A stretch of 64,000 nucleotides of DNA, taken from positions 1 to 64,000 of the forward strand of contig JAJYNP010000144.1 in NCBI GenBank assembly GCA_021786265.1, in the 5' to 3' direction. This document shows, in pieces, positions 1-8,494 of the stretch. The notes beneath the pieces were generated by a model that was not told the DNA's origin, ran no database searches, and saw only the letters and a list, made by a program, of their open reading frames with translations. The position numbers and the translations under genes were made by a program. Position 1 is the first letter of the stretch. The number at the start of each line of letters is the position of its first letter. The stretch comes from Chloroflexota bacterium (GTDB lineage: Bacteria > Chloroflexota > Limnocylindria > Limnocylindrales > CSP1-4).

Positions 1-288
1 GATCCCGTGGCGAATCGCGGCGGCGGGCGAGCGGATGTCCGCCGGCCGCCCGTTGATCCGGATCTCGCCTTCGTCGGGCCGGTACAGCCCGTAGAGGACG
101 CGCATGAGTGTGCTCTTGCCGGCACCGTTCTCGCCGAAGAGGGTATGGACCTCTCCGGCGCGCACGTCGAAGTCGACGCGATCGTTGGCGACCACCCCGG
201 GAAAGCGCTTGGTGATGCCCCGCATTTCCAGGATCGGGGCAGCGGGGCTGCCGGTCGCGCCCCCCGGGGCGATCGCCTGCTGGGTCAT
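1..288 (-). CDS. BMP-type ABC importer ATP-binding protein, N-terminal 96 residues (cut by window edge)
   Basis: This is the first part of a sugar/nucleoside-type ABC ATPase that couples ATP hydrolysis to import by the adjacent permeases. Read on the minus strand it starts [10 protein letters not shown] at position 288. It contains the opening [11 protein letters not shown] strand, the family phrase VVANDRVDF and a full Walker A motif, GENGAGKST. The rest lies left of the window. It closely matches the start of the complete ATPase at 20400-21992. It lies 41 bases downstream of the lipoprotein gene and is the last visible gene of the left importer operon. The function is clear from the motifs; the substrate (nucleosides or purines) is inferred from the neighbours. 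Confidence 0.88.
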   Translation of the reverse strand, partial: MTQQAIAPGGATGSPAAPILEMRGITKRFPGVVANDRVDFDVRAGEVHTLFGENGAGKSTLMRVLYGLYRPDEGEIRINGRPADIRSPAAAIRHGI

Positions 289-329
289 TCCTGACGGCTC
301 ACGCTTCCTGGGCACTCACGCCAGGAGGC

Positions 330-1388
330 TCACTGGGGGACGTTGACCGACCCGTCCGTAATTCCCTTGATCAGGGCGTCGCCCTTGGCCTTGACGTTGG
401 CCGGCAGGTTGAAGCCCGGGTTGAACTGGACCTGCTCGCCGCCGTTTCCAAGGGTCAGCGTGTAGGTGGCACCGCCGAGCTTGCCGGCCCGGATCTCGGT
501 GATGATCTGCTCGAGCGTGGGGGCCCAGTTGTAGATCTGGCTGGAGACCACGTTCTTGGGCGCCAGGGAGACCTGCGTCCACTGCGTGCCGAACCAGGGG
601 AGATTGTCGTTACGGGCTACGCCGATGGCACCCACCACGGCCTGCGCGGTTCCGGTGAGCACGTCGGCCTTGTTCGAGACGAACGTCTTCGCCGCGGTGG
701 CGAAGAGGCTCACGTCGCTGAACGAGCCGGTATAGACCGGGATGCAACTGATCGAGGGGGCTACGGACTTGGCCCCCGCGCAGAACCCGTCCACGTACAG
801 CTTGGCATCGCCGACCGCGATCGGGCCGATGACCCCCAGCACCTTGGATGTGCTGAGCATGGCCGCCATGGCGCCCTGCACGTAGCCGCCCTCGTTCGAG
901 TTGGCCTGATAGGCGAACACGTTGGGCAGATTGAAGGTGGACCCCGCGGTGCCCCAGGCGAAGGAGACCTTGGGGAACTGGGGGGCCAGCTGCTCCAGCG
1001 TCGAGCCGTACTGGGAGCCGTGGGCGATGACCAGGTTGTAGCCCTGGGCGGCGTAACTGCGGATCACGTTGGCGGCGGTGGACACCACGAACTGGTTGTC
1101 CGAGATGGCGATCTGCAGGTTGTACGACGTCTTCAGGGAGTTGACCGCCTCCACCATGGACTGGGTGAAGGCCAGATCGTTCACGGCGCTGGGCGCGACC
1201 AGTGCCACCTTGAGGGTTGGGGCCGACGCCGCGCTGGACGCGGCGGGCGCGGCGCTGGCGGGGGCCGCGGCGCTGGCGGCCGGGGCCGCGCTGGCCGGTG
1301 CGGGCGAGCTGCCGCCGCAGGCCGCGGCGACGAGCGCCACCACGGTGAGCAGGACGGGCACCATCGCCCGGTTCACGTGTCGTTGCAT
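330..1388 (-). CDS. BMP-family substrate-binding lipoprotein of the left importer
   Basis: This is the extracellular solute-binding lipoprotein of a BMP (Med/PnrA-like) ABC importer; characterised members bind nucleosides. The 352-residue product has a signal peptide with lipobox VAAAC (Cys24). A long Ala/Pro/Ser linker (about residues 27-57) follows, then a two-lobe binding domain beginning LKVALVAPSAVNDLAFTQSM. A strong ribosome site, GGAGGAGA, sits just before the ATG on the minus strand. It lies between the two permease genes and the ATPase gene, so the left operon order is permease, permease, lipoprotein, ATPase. A second, divergent homologue is at 22029-23312. A purine or nucleoside ligand is inferred from the adjoining catabolic genes. 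Confidence 0.88.
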   Translation of the reverse strand: MQRHVNRAMVPVLLTVVALVAAACGGSSPAPASAAPAASAAAPASAAPAASSAASAPTLKVALVAPSAVNDLAFTQSMVEAVNSLKTSYNLQIAISDNQFVVSTAANVIRSYAAQGYNLVIAHGSQYGSTLEQLAPQFPKVSFAWGTAGSTFNLPNVFAYQANSNEGGYVQGAMAAMLSTSKVLGVIGPIAVGDAKLYVDGFCAGAKSVAPSISCIPVYTGSFSDVSLFATAAKTFVSNKADVLTGTAQAVVGAIGVARNDNLPWFGTQWTQVSLAPKNVVSSQIYNWAPTLEQIITEIRAGKLGGATYTLTLGNGGEQVQFNPGFNLPANVKAKGDALIKGITDGSVNVPQ

Positions 1389-1448
1389 GGTCTCCTCCTT
1401 CGGGATCCTGGCCTGGCTGTGGCTCCTGGAGACGGGCGCTCGGCTGGC

Positions 1449-2381
1449 TCACCCCTCTCGTTCGTATGGCCTGCCGAGCACGGCCGGCTGCCGGAAGCGC
1501 CGGGCGATGAACAGCAGGGCGAGCACCGTGATGATCGCTGGCGCGGTGGCGGCCAGGTCGGACGCACTCAGGGGGATGATCCCGAGGGACTTCCAGGTCA
1601 GGATGATCGCACCGACCAGCCCGTACAGCAGCGATCCCCCCATCACGCCCACCGGTCTCCACGCTCCGAAGTAGACGAGGGCGACGGCGATGAACCCCTC
1701 GCTCTGCGTCAGGTTCACCTGGAAGATGCCGTCGTAGAGCAGCAGGCTCGCGCCGGCCAGGCCGGCGAAGGTGCAGCCCAGCAGCACCGTGGACCAGCGG
1801 ATGCGGGCCACGCTGACGCCGAGGCTGTCGGCGGCCGCCGGGTTCTCGCCGGCCGCCTTGATCTTCAGTCCGTACGTGGTTCGGTTCAGCACGAAGGCCA
1901 CCACGGGGACCAGCAGGAAGGCCAGGTAGACGATCACGCTCTGGTCGAAGAACATCCCGCCCACCACGGGGATCTGGTCGAGCAGCGGGATGCCGACCGA
2001 CGGCAGGGTGGCGATCGGGAGCGGGGTGCCGACCAGCTTCTGGAACAGCAGATCGCTGAACCCCAGGCCGAAGAGATAGACGCCGATCCCGCTGACGCCC
2101 TGCTCCGCCTTGAGCGTCACGCTGACCAGGGCCGTGACTACTCCCATGATCGTCCCGGTCCCGGCGCCCGCCAGGACGGCGAGGAGGAGATTGTTGGTCT
2201 GCAGCGCCGTGTAGTAGGTGGCGAACGCGGCCAGCAGCATGATGCCGTCGACCCCCAGGTTGATCACCCCGCTTCGCTGGCCGATGGTCTCGCCGAGCGC
2301 GGCCAGCAGGAACGGAGTGGCCAGGGCGACACCGGAGGCGACGGTGGTGGTGAGCACCGCGACCGTGAGGAAGTGGTTCAT
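1449..2381 (-). CDS. ABC importer permease (YufQ-like), left operon
   Basis: This 310-residue integral membrane protein is one half of the permease pair of the left BMP-type importer. It starts MNHFLTVAVLTTTVASG and has about eight hydrophobic segments. The family phrase LGETIGQRSGVINLGVDGIMLLAAF appears near residue 30. The start at 2381 was chosen because ATGA overlaps the stop of the upstream permease (2378-2381), implying translational coupling; a longer open frame upstream is antisense-like read-through. The C-terminal tail is short and basic. A paralogue is at 18303-19262, with the same ERSGVLNLGVEGMMLM-type motif. Assignment to the branched-chain/nucleoside permease family is secure; the substrate is inferred. 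Confidence 0.88.
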   Translation of the reverse strand: MNHFLTVAVLTTTVASGVALATPFLLAALGETIGQRSGVINLGVDGIMLLAAFATYYTALQTNNLLLAVLAGAGTGTIMGVVTALVSVTLKAEQGVSGIGVYLFGLGFSDLLFQKLVGTPLPIATLPSVGIPLLDQIPVVGGMFFDQSVIVYLAFLLVPVVAFVLNRTTYGLKIKAAGENPAAADSLGVSVARIRWSTVLLGCTFAGLAGASLLLYDGIFQVNLTQSEGFIAVALVYFGAWRPVGVMGGSLLYGLVGAIILTWKSLGIIPLSASDLAATAPAIITVLALLFIARRFRQPAVLGRPYEREG

Positions 2382-3583
2382 CGGTTGTCCCCGCCCACGG
2401 CGGCCAGCGGCGGATCCAGGCGGGGCATGCCCGGCGGGTTCCCGGTCCGGTTTGCCGCCAGCGCGACGGACTGGGCGCGAGCGCGGCGGCGGAGGTACTC
2501 GAGCGAGACGACCAGCACCACCACGATCCCGCTCAGCGCGGTCACGAGGTCGGACGGCACCCCGGTCGCGACCTGCAGCGACGAGCCGCCCACGATGAGA
2601 CCCCCGAAGAAGAACGCCGAGACGATGGTCCAGAGTGGGTTCAGGCCGCCGAAGAGCGCGACCACGATGCCATTGAACCCGGCGGAGCCGGTGAACCCGG
2701 TGAGGCTGCCGTCCGTCACCATCCGGTGGGAGATGCTGCCGAAGACCAGGATCGCCCCGGCCAGACCGCACATCGCCCCGCTCAGGGTCATCGCCGCGAC
2801 GATCGTTCGCTTGACCGGCATGCCCGCGTAGGCGGACGCGTCGCGCGAGAGCCCCACGCTGCGGACCTGGAACCCGAAACTGGTGCGCCACAGCAGGAAG
2901 TACGCGCCGATCGCGACCAGCACGGCGATCGGGACGCCCAGGTGGAGCTGCGTGCCGGCCACCAGGATGGGCAGCCAGGAGTTGGGGGAGAGGAGGCGGG
3001 TCTCCGGGATCAGGCCGCCGACCGAGAACTGCGAATGGTCCACCATGGGGCCGGCGAGCAGGTAGTTCATGACCTGCACCGCCACGAGGTTCAACATGAT
3101 GGTGCTCAGGATCTCGTTGACGTTGTACTGCGCCTTGAACACACCGGGGATCGCGCCCCAGGCCGCGCCGCCCGCCGCCCCGGCCAGCAGCACGAGCGGG
3201 ATGAGCACGGGGCTGGGCAGGTTGGGGAGCGCGAGCGCGGTCGCTGCGCCCGCCAGTCCACCCATCGCGATCTGGCCCTCGCCGCCGATGTTGAAGACGT
3301 TGGCTCGGAACGCAATGCAGATCCCGACCCCGACGAGCAGCAGCGGCACGGCCTGTACCGCGGTGCTGCCGAGCGCGTAGCTCCCGCCGAAGGCTCCCGT
3401 CAGCAGCGCCTGGTAACCCACGAGGGGGTTGGCGCCGAGCGCCAGCATCATGACCGCCCCGAGCAGGAGGGCGATGACGAGAGCGGAGGGGATCGCGAAC
3501 CAGGTGAGCAGGAACCGACCGAGGTCCACGCCGCCGCCGGCCGCTGGCTGCCCCGGCGACTCGTCGCGTTCACGTCCGCTCAT
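2378..3583 (-). CDS. ABC importer permease (YufP-like), left operon, first gene
   Basis: This 401-residue permease is the first gene of the left importer operon. A cytoplasmic N-terminus of about 25 residues precedes eight or more membrane segments. The family signature FRANVFNIGGEGQIAMGG lies near residue 95, and VNEILSTIMLN near residue 150. The C-terminus carries a charged tail with RRRARAQS. Its ATG is at 3583. The 173-base region between it and the palindromic operator at 3757-3786 is the likely 5' leader. Its equivalent in the right importer is 19267-20403. The family is secure; transport of a purine or nucleoside is inferred from the neighbouring genes and the shared operator. Confidence 0.88.
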   Translation of the reverse strand: MSGRERDESPGQPAAGGGVDLGRFLLTWFAIPSALVIALLLGAVMMLALGANPLVGYQALLTGAFGGSYALGSTAVQAVPLLLVGVGICIAFRANVFNIGGEGQIAMGGLAGAATALALPNLPSPVLIPLVLLAGAAGGAAWGAIPGVFKAQYNVNEILSTIMLNLVAVQVMNYLLAGPMVDHSQFSVGGLIPETRLLSPNSWLPILVAGTQLHLGVPIAVLVAIGAYFLLWRTSFGFQVRSVGLSRDASAYAGMPVKRTIVAAMTLSGAMCGLAGAILVFGSISHRMVTDGSLTGFTGSAGFNGIVVALFGGLNPLWTIVSAFFFGGLIVGGSSLQVATGVPSDLVTALSGIVVVLVVSLEYLRRRARAQSVALAANRTGNPPGMPRLDPPLAAVGGDNR

Positions 3584-3756
3584 GCCGGACTCCCCGTTGG
3601 ATGGGACGCATCGCTCCGGGAGGGCATTCTTGCGCCTCGGCCCCTCACGACACCTCGGGGCCTTCCGCTCGTCGCGCGGGCGTCCTGAGACACATCGCTG
3701 GAGTCGCGACCTGGAACCTGTGCCGCTGCGAGCCGTTGGACCACTGCGCTGTCTTT

Positions 3757-3786
3757 CCAGGCGTCAGACGCTAGTCATCCGACATC
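3757..3786 (-). promoter_or_regulatory. Candidate GntR operator in front of the left importer operon
   Basis: This 30-base element is identical in all 30 positions to 23959-23988 and matches the reverse complement of 4246-4275 in 28 of 30. It is an imperfect palindrome, with GTCAGA on one side and TCCGAC on the other around the centre CGCTAGTCA. It sits in a conserved module: GCCGTTGGACCAC occurs at 3732-3744 and CAAGTGCCGTTCGGC at 3828-3842, and both flanks keep exactly the same distances at the right importer. Use as the binding site of the adjacent GntR protein is inference. Confidence 0.72.
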
Positions 3787-4040
3787 ACCTCTGATCGCGG
3801 TTTCTTGCATAGTGCGACGCCATTGTTCAAGTGCCGTTCGGCGTGTTTTGGGAGTTGATCCATGCTGGTGAGCCGCGTGCCTGCTGTCAACCCGGTCCAT
3901 CGAGAACCGTCGGGGTGGGTCTGAGCGCCATCGCGCTCCACCGCGCGCACTCGACCTCCCCGACCAGGCACGGCGTTCACAGACCAGGCACGGCGTGCTT
4001 GACGGACCAGGGCGCGGTGGCCGACCATCCCATGTGCGCG

Positions 4041-4103
4041 GCGAGCGCGGCGAGCGCGGCGAGCGCGGCGAGCGCGGCGAGCGCGGCGAGCGCGGCGAGC
4101 GCG
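4041..4103. repeat. Seven tandem copies of a 9-bp repeat
   Basis: GCGAGCGCG is repeated seven times head to tail without mismatch. The repeat lies in the gene-poor stretch 3584-4382 between the importer operon and the GntR gene, which otherwise holds only the two operators and the GntR promoter region. Read as protein it would give a meaningless Ala/Ser repeat, and I see no ribosome site. It may be simple-sequence slippage, or a spacer between divergent promoters. Confidence 0.8.
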
Positions 4104-4202
4104 GCGGCCATGTCCCGGTGGGCCACGTCGGACCCCGGGCCGCAGGGCACGACGGTGGCTCGGTGCCCCACCGGTGCGCCTGCGCTACAGGCCAAATGGC
4201 CC

Positions 4203-4231
4203 TTGTCACGCGGCAGTGTTCTGTGTGACAA
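4203..4231 (+). promoter_or_regulatory. Inverted repeat over the probable GntR promoter
   Basis: TTGTCAC and GTGACAA form a perfect 7-bp inverted repeat around a 15-base centre. TTGTCA (4203-4208) could serve as a -35 box, with TGACAA (4226-4231) as a weak -10 box 17 bases away. The start of transcription would then fall just before the operator at 4246-4275. Whether the symmetry marks a regulator site or is a by-product of the promoter boxes cannot be decided from sequence. Confidence 0.4.
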
Positions 4232-4245
4232 AATGGGATCGGGCA

Positions 4246-4275
4246 GATGTCAGATGACTAGCGTCTGACACCTGG
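4246..4275 (+). promoter_or_regulatory. Candidate GntR operator in front of the regulator gene
   Basis: This is the third copy of the 30-base element, in opposite orientation to 3757-3786 and matching in 28 of 30 positions. It is the most symmetric copy: TGTCAGA (4248-4254) and TCTGACA (4264-4270) are perfect inverted halves around nine bases. It lies 107 bases before the GntR start codon and just downstream of the likely promoter, a position suited to autorepression. The binding partner is inferred from the neighbourhood. Confidence 0.72.
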
Positions 4276-4382
4276 GGTGGTCGCCCGGCAGTCCGACGAT
4301 CCGCCCCGGTGCGGGTGGCAGGCCCCGGGGCGGCTGGCCCGGGCGCTCCGGGACGTGGGAGAACGACAGGCGAGGCAGGTCG

Positions 4383-5189
4383 ATGGTTCGCCGTAATGTG
4401 ACCCTGGCCCGGCAGGCGGCGCAGGAAGTCGTCGAGGGGATCCAGTCGGGTGCGCTGGCCAGCGAGGATGGGCTGCTGCCGTCGGAATCCGCCCTGAGCC
4501 AGCGCCTCGGCGTCAGTCGGGCGACGCTGCGTGAGGCTCTCTCACAGCTGGAGCATGGCGGGCTGATCATCCGTCGCCATGGCATCGGCACCTTCGTGAG
4601 CCCTGATCGCCTGCTGGTGGAATCGGGACTGGAGGAGCTTGAGAGCATCGAGACACTTGCCCAGCGGACCGGCGTCGAGATTCACATGGGCGAATGCAGC
4701 ATCCAGGAGCGAGTGGCCGAGCCGGACGAAGCGGAGTCGCTGCAGGCGTCCGCAGCGACCCAGGTGCTCGCCGTCGAACGCGTGATGATGTCGGGCGATC
4801 AGCCGATCGCCTTCCTTGTCGACGTGGTTCCCACCGAGTTCATCGGCCGTGACGATCTCGGGGACGATTTCCACGGTTCGGTATTCGACTTCCTGCTGCG
4901 GCGGGGCAACCCTCCGCTCAGGCACTCGTACACCGAACTCAGCGCGGAGGCGGCCGATGCCGAGCTGGCGCACCGGCTGCATCTGCGGGTCGGAGACCCG
5001 CTGCTGCGATTCGTGGCTCAGCTGTACACGGCGAGTGGGCGCATCGTCGACTTCTCGATCAGTTACTTCCGTCCCGGCCATTTCCGTTTCCATGTCATTC
5101 GTCGAGTCAGCCAGGCGCTGCCTCAAGCCCCCGAGAGTGCGGCCGCCGAAAGTGCCGCGCCTCCCCAGGAGCTCGCGGTGCCGCGGTAG
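4383..5189 (+). CDS. GntR/HutC-family transcription regulator
   Basis: This 268-residue DNA-binding regulator probably controls the purine importers and itself. Residues about 5-75 form a GntR winged helix-turn-helix, with the hallmark run LPSESALSQRLGVSRATLRE followed by the wing RRHGIGTFV. Residues about 95-240 look like a UTRA ligand-binding domain, as in HutC-type members, which sense small metabolites. The C-terminus ends in an Ala/Pro/Glu-rich tail. The gene lies between the left importer and the catabolic operon. A palindrome matching those before both importers lies upstream. Repressor action and the ligand (a purine, ureide or nucleoside) are inference. The family call is firm. Confidence 0.9.
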   Translation: MVRRNVTLARQAAQEVVEGIQSGALASEDGLLPSESALSQRLGVSRATLREALSQLEHGGLIIRRHGIGTFVSPDRLLVESGLEELESIETLAQRTGVEIHMGECSIQERVAEPDEAESLQASAATQVLAVERVMMSGDQPIAFLVDVVPTEFIGRDDLGDDFHGSVFDFLLRRGNPPLRHSYTELSAEAADAELAHRLHLRVGDPLLRFVAQLYTASGRIVDFSISYFRPGHFRFHVIRRVSQALPQAPESAAAESAAPPQELAVPR

Positions 5190-5362
5190 TCACAGGAGTC
5201 ATCGGCCAATTGCGCATGCGAAGAATCCTCGAGCGAACCATGTCGCCCTGGTAATCCTGCCGTGAGCGAGGCCGTCCCCAGCGGTCTGTCCGCTGGTCGG
5301 CGGGAAATCCAGGGTCTTGAACCTGTGGTGCATCAGGCGCATTCAGAGAGAGGTGGCAGATC

Positions 5363-6316
5363 GTGCGGAGCTTCATCGGTCGTGACATCCTGTCGCTCAA
5401 GGACTTCAGTCGCGACGAGTTCTTTCGCGTCTTCCAGGTCGCCAACGACCTGCGCCCGTTCGCGCGGGATCGGCGGAACACCGACCTGCTGAAGAACAAG
5501 ACGATGCTGACCGCGTTCTACCAGCCGAGCACCCGCACGCGGCTGTCGCACGAGGCCGCCATGCTTCGGCTCGGCGGCAGCGTGCTGGGCTTCTCCGACT
5601 CGAAGATGACCCGGGCCGGCGACTTCTACCAGGAGTCGATCAAGGACACCTTCCACATGCTGGAGTACTACGCGGACGTCATCGCGATCCGCCACTTCCA
5701 GCAGGGCGCGCCGGCGGAGGCCGCGAAGTGGGCGTCGGTGCCGGTCATCAACTGCGGCGACGGCTGGGGTGAGCATCCCACCCAGGTCCTCACCGACCTC
5801 TACACGATCCTCCTCGAGAAGGGCACGCTCGACGGCCTGACCTACCTGCTGGTCGGCGACATGCGCATGCGGACGATGCACTCGATCCTGTACGCGCTCA
5901 GCCAGTTCGATGCGAGGGCGATCGTGATCGGCCCGCCCGACATGAGCCTGCTGCCCGAGTTCAAGGCCGAGATCGACCTGCTGAACGTGGACTACGTCGA
6001 GGCCGGCGACGTGCGGGACGTGATCCAGGACGCCGACATCATCTACATGGAGCCGGTCGTCCAGGCCGACTACACCGCCTCGCGCCAGGAGCGGGGCGAC
6101 AAGGTGGGGCTCACGCCGCCGGAATACTGCGTCACGCGCGAGTTGCTGCGCGAAAAGGCCAAGCGCAGCTCGATCATCCTGCACTCCCTGCCGCGCATGG
6201 ACGAGCTTCTGCCCGACGTCGACCAGACCCGCCACCAGCGCTACTGGGCGGAGGCCTTCAACGGCGTCGCGCTCAAGATGGGGCTCCTGGCGCTCATCCT
6301 CGGCGCGGCCGAGTAG
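5363..6316 (+). CDS. Aspartate carbamoyltransferase-like enzyme of the purine catabolic operon
   Basis: This 317-residue member of the aspartate/ornithine carbamoyltransferase superfamily resembles the catalytic subunit PyrB. The carbamoyl-phosphate motif STRTR is near residue 53 and HPTQVLTDL near residue 138. A GDMRMRTMHS segment corresponds to the PyrB GDLxxxRTxHS motif. The C-terminus has LHSLPRMDELLPDVD, where the usual motif is HPLPR, so one proline is replaced by serine. It starts with GTG at 5363 behind AGAGAGGTGG. It lies just before a YgeW-like carbamoyltransferase and a carbamate kinase, with no regulatory pyrI. A catabolic role, releasing carbamoyl phosphate from a ureido compound, is therefore more likely than pyrimidine synthesis. 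That is inference and the true substrate is unknown. Confidence 0.8.
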   Translation: MRSFIGRDILSLKDFSRDEFFRVFQVANDLRPFARDRRNTDLLKNKTMLTAFYQPSTRTRLSHEAAMLRLGGSVLGFSDSKMTRAGDFYQESIKDTFHMLEYYADVIAIRHFQQGAPAEAAKWASVPVINCGDGWGEHPTQVLTDLYTILLEKGTLDGLTYLLVGDMRMRTMHSILYALSQFDARAIVIGPPDMSLLPEFKAEIDLLNVDYVEAGDVRDVIQDADIIYMEPVVQADYTASRQERGDKVGLTPPEYCVTRELLREKAKRSSIILHSLPRMDELLPDVDQTRHQRYWAEAFNGVALKMGLLALILGAAE

Positions 6317-6343
6317 CCGGCACGCGAGGCGAGGAGGCGTTCG

Positions 6344-7321
6344 ATGCAGACGAACCTTCGCGGCCGCGACCTGATCGGCACCCAGGACTGGACGAAGGAG
6401 GAGCTCGAGACCGTCCTCGAGGTGGCAGCCGAGCTGAAGCGCGACCGCGCGCTCGGACGGCCGCACCCGTACCTGCGCGACCGGGTCCTCGCGATGCTCT
6501 TCTTCTTCTCGAGCACCCGCACCCGGGCCTCGTTCGAGGCCGGCATGGCGCAGCTGGGCGGGCACGCCCAGTTCATCGAGAGCCGCACCACGCAGATCGC
6601 CCACGGCGACACGGCCAAGGAGATCGGCGAGATCCTGGGCCGCTACAACGACGGGATCGCGATCCGGAACGTGGACTGGGGGTTGGGCAACAAGTACATC
6701 AACGACGTGGCCGCCGCGAGCCGGGTACCCGTCCTCAACATGCAGTGCGAGCTCTTCCACCCGTTTCAGGTTCTCGCCGACCTCTTCACGATCTACGAGA
6801 AGTTCGGGGATCCGCGCGGCCGGACGCTCACGGTGAGCTGGGCGTACGCGTCCAGCTACCAGAAGCCGATGAGCGTCCCGATCGACCTGACCCTGCTCGC
6901 CACCCGGTTCGGGATGAACGTCCGGCTGGTCCACCCGCCGGAATTCAAGCTCGTGCCCGAGCTCGTGGACCAGGCGGCCGAGAACGCGCGGCGCTCGGGC
7001 GGCAGCCTGGAGCTCATGGACGACTTCGACGCGGGGATCCGCGGCTCCGACGTGGTCTACGCCAAGAGCTGGGGGCCGCTGCTGGTCGCGAAGGACGACG
7101 CCGAGGGCGCGGCGATCTCAGGCCGGTACACCGACTGGATCACCGACGGGCGGCGCATGGCGACCGCCTCGGCCGACGCGATCTTCATGCACCCGCTGCC
7201 GGCCGACCGGAACGTCGAGGTGGCCGACGAGGTGATCGACGGCCCACACTCGGTGGTCTACGACGAGGCCGAGAACCGGCTGCACGTCCAGAAGGCGGTG
7301 ATGGCGCTCACCATGCGGTGA
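6344..7321 (+). CDS. ygeW: YgeW-like knotted carbamoyltransferase
   Basis: This 325-residue carbamoyltransferase resembles E. coli YgeW and the acetylornithine type more than classical OTCase. SSTRTRASFE (about residue 56) binds carbamoyl phosphate, HPFQVLADL is near residue 140, and the segment SWAYASSYQKPMSVP (about 164-178) is the hallmark shared with YgeW. HPLPADRNVEV closes the active site. It is shorter than E. coli YgeW (about 396 residues). It begins 27 bases after the PyrB-like gene and precedes carbamate kinase. In E. coli ygeW sits in the uric acid/purine cluster with ssnA, xdhD and yqeA, and the set here is similar. The substrate is not established by sequence. Confidence 0.8.
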   Translation: MQTNLRGRDLIGTQDWTKEELETVLEVAAELKRDRALGRPHPYLRDRVLAMLFFFSSTRTRASFEAGMAQLGGHAQFIESRTTQIAHGDTAKEIGEILGRYNDGIAIRNVDWGLGNKYINDVAAASRVPVLNMQCELFHPFQVLADLFTIYEKFGDPRGRTLTVSWAYASSYQKPMSVPIDLTLLATRFGMNVRLVHPPEFKLVPELVDQAAENARRSGGSLELMDDFDAGIRGSDVVYAKSWGPLLVAKDDAEGAAISGRYTDWITDGRRMATASADAIFMHPLPADRNVEVADEVIDGPHSVVYDEAENRLHVQKAVMALTMR

Positions 7322-7385
7322 CCGCGGTGTGACGCTCGCTGGCAGAACGCGGCCGTTCGCCGCAACCATTGCGTCGAGGGACGGT

Positions 7386-8324
7386 ATGAGCAAGATCGCG
7401 GTTGTCGCCGTCGGCGGCAACTCTCTCATCAGGGATTCACAGCACCAGTCGGTCCCCGATCAGTATGCCGCCGCTGCCGAGTCCAGCAAACATGTGGCGA
7501 GCATGATCGAACGCGGCTGGGACGTGCTGTTGACGCACGGGAACGGACCGCAGGTCGGGTTCATCCTGCGCCGCTCCGAACTCTCACGCGGAGAGCTGCA
7601 TCCCGTGCCGCTCGATGCCTGCGGGGCGGACACGCAGGGCGCGATTGGCTACATGTTCCAGCGCGCGCTGCGGAACGAGTTCAGGCGCCGGGGCATCGCG
7701 AAGCAGGCCGCCACCATCATCACCCAGACGCTGGTGGACAAGGACGACCCCGCGTTCCAGAAGCCGAGCAAGCCCATCGGCACGTTCATGGACCGGGACA
7801 CCGCCCTGGCCCATCAACGGGACGAGGGCTGGCGCGTGGTCGAGGATGCCGGGCGCGGCTGGCGGCGAGTCGTGCCGTCGCCGCTCCCGCTGAAGATCGT
7901 CGAGTTCGACGCGATCATGGCGCTCATCGACGCCGGATTCACGGTGGTGTCGGCGGGCGGCGGCGGGATACCGGTGATCGAGCAGGATGGCCAGCTCACG
8001 GGCGTCGAAGCGGTGATCGACAAGGACTATGCTGCATCGAGGCTCGCACGCGACCTTCATGCCGACCTGTTCCTGATCACGACGGCGGTCGAGAAGGTCG
8101 CGCTGAATTTCGGCAAGCCGGACCAGCAGTTGCTGGACTCGCTCACGCTGGCGCAGGCCAGGGAATACCTCGCGCAGGGCCATTTCCACAAGGGCTCCAT
8201 GGGGCCCAAGATCCAGGCGATCATCTGGTACCTCGAGGCGGGCGGCAAGGAGGCGTTGATCACCAGCCCCGAGAACATCGAACGCGCGCTGGGCGGCGAG
8301 ACCGGCACCCGGATCGTCCCGTGA
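7386..8324 (+). CDS. arcC: Carbamate kinase
   Basis: The enzyme transfers phosphate from carbamoyl phosphate to ADP, giving ATP, ammonia and CO2. The 312-residue length is normal for the family. Recognisable motifs are VGGNSLI at the N-terminus, LLTHGNGPQVG (about residues 46-56), IDKDYAASRLARDLHAD, LITTAVEKVALNFGKPDQ and GSMGPKIQA. The start at 7386 has GAGGGA just upstream; an earlier GTG at 7329 lacks this support and would add unrelated residues. Following two carbamoyltransferases, it completes a route that recovers energy as ATP from carbamoyl phosphate formed in purine or ureide breakdown. It corresponds to YqeA in the E. coli cluster. Confidence 0.92.
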   Translation: MSKIAVVAVGGNSLIRDSQHQSVPDQYAAAAESSKHVASMIERGWDVLLTHGNGPQVGFILRRSELSRGELHPVPLDACGADTQGAIGYMFQRALRNEFRRRGIAKQAATIITQTLVDKDDPAFQKPSKPIGTFMDRDTALAHQRDEGWRVVEDAGRGWRRVVPSPLPLKIVEFDAIMALIDAGFTVVSAGGGGIPVIEQDGQLTGVEAVIDKDYAASRLARDLHADLFLITTAVEKVALNFGKPDQQLLDSLTLAQAREYLAQGHFHKGSMGPKIQAIIWYLEAGGKEALITSPENIERALGGETGTRIVP

Positions 8325-8494
8325 GGCGCAACGGCCGGATCGACATGCACTGAGGCGGGACCGCGGATGGCTCGCAGGCCTGCTCTCACCGGCCGATGTC
8401 CCGTGACCGGAGCTGGCGCGCCTGCACGGCGGTTGATCGGAAGGACGTGGTGGGTGACGTGGCAGAGATCGAGCGACAGCCGGGGGGCGGCCTC

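Noticed and set aside
2382..2891. Longer N-terminus for the left permease at 1449-2381
   Set aside because: The upstream extension is Arg/Gly-rich shadow sequence overlapping the other permease gene, while ATG 2381 gives the family's natural start.
4041..4109. Possible CRISPR array
   Set aside because: Units are only 9 bp, directly adjacent and without spacers, and no cas gene is present.
3831..4268. A plus-strand frame of 145 residues across the tandem repeat
   Set aside because: It contains an Ala/Ser repeat created by the 9-bp units, overlaps an operator and promoter region and has no ribosome site.
5363..6316. Calling the PyrB-like enzyme the biosynthetic aspartate carbamoyltransferase
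   Set aside because: No pyrimidine gene or pyrI is nearby and the neighbours are YgeW-like transferase and carbamate kinase; the question stays open without the rest of the genome.
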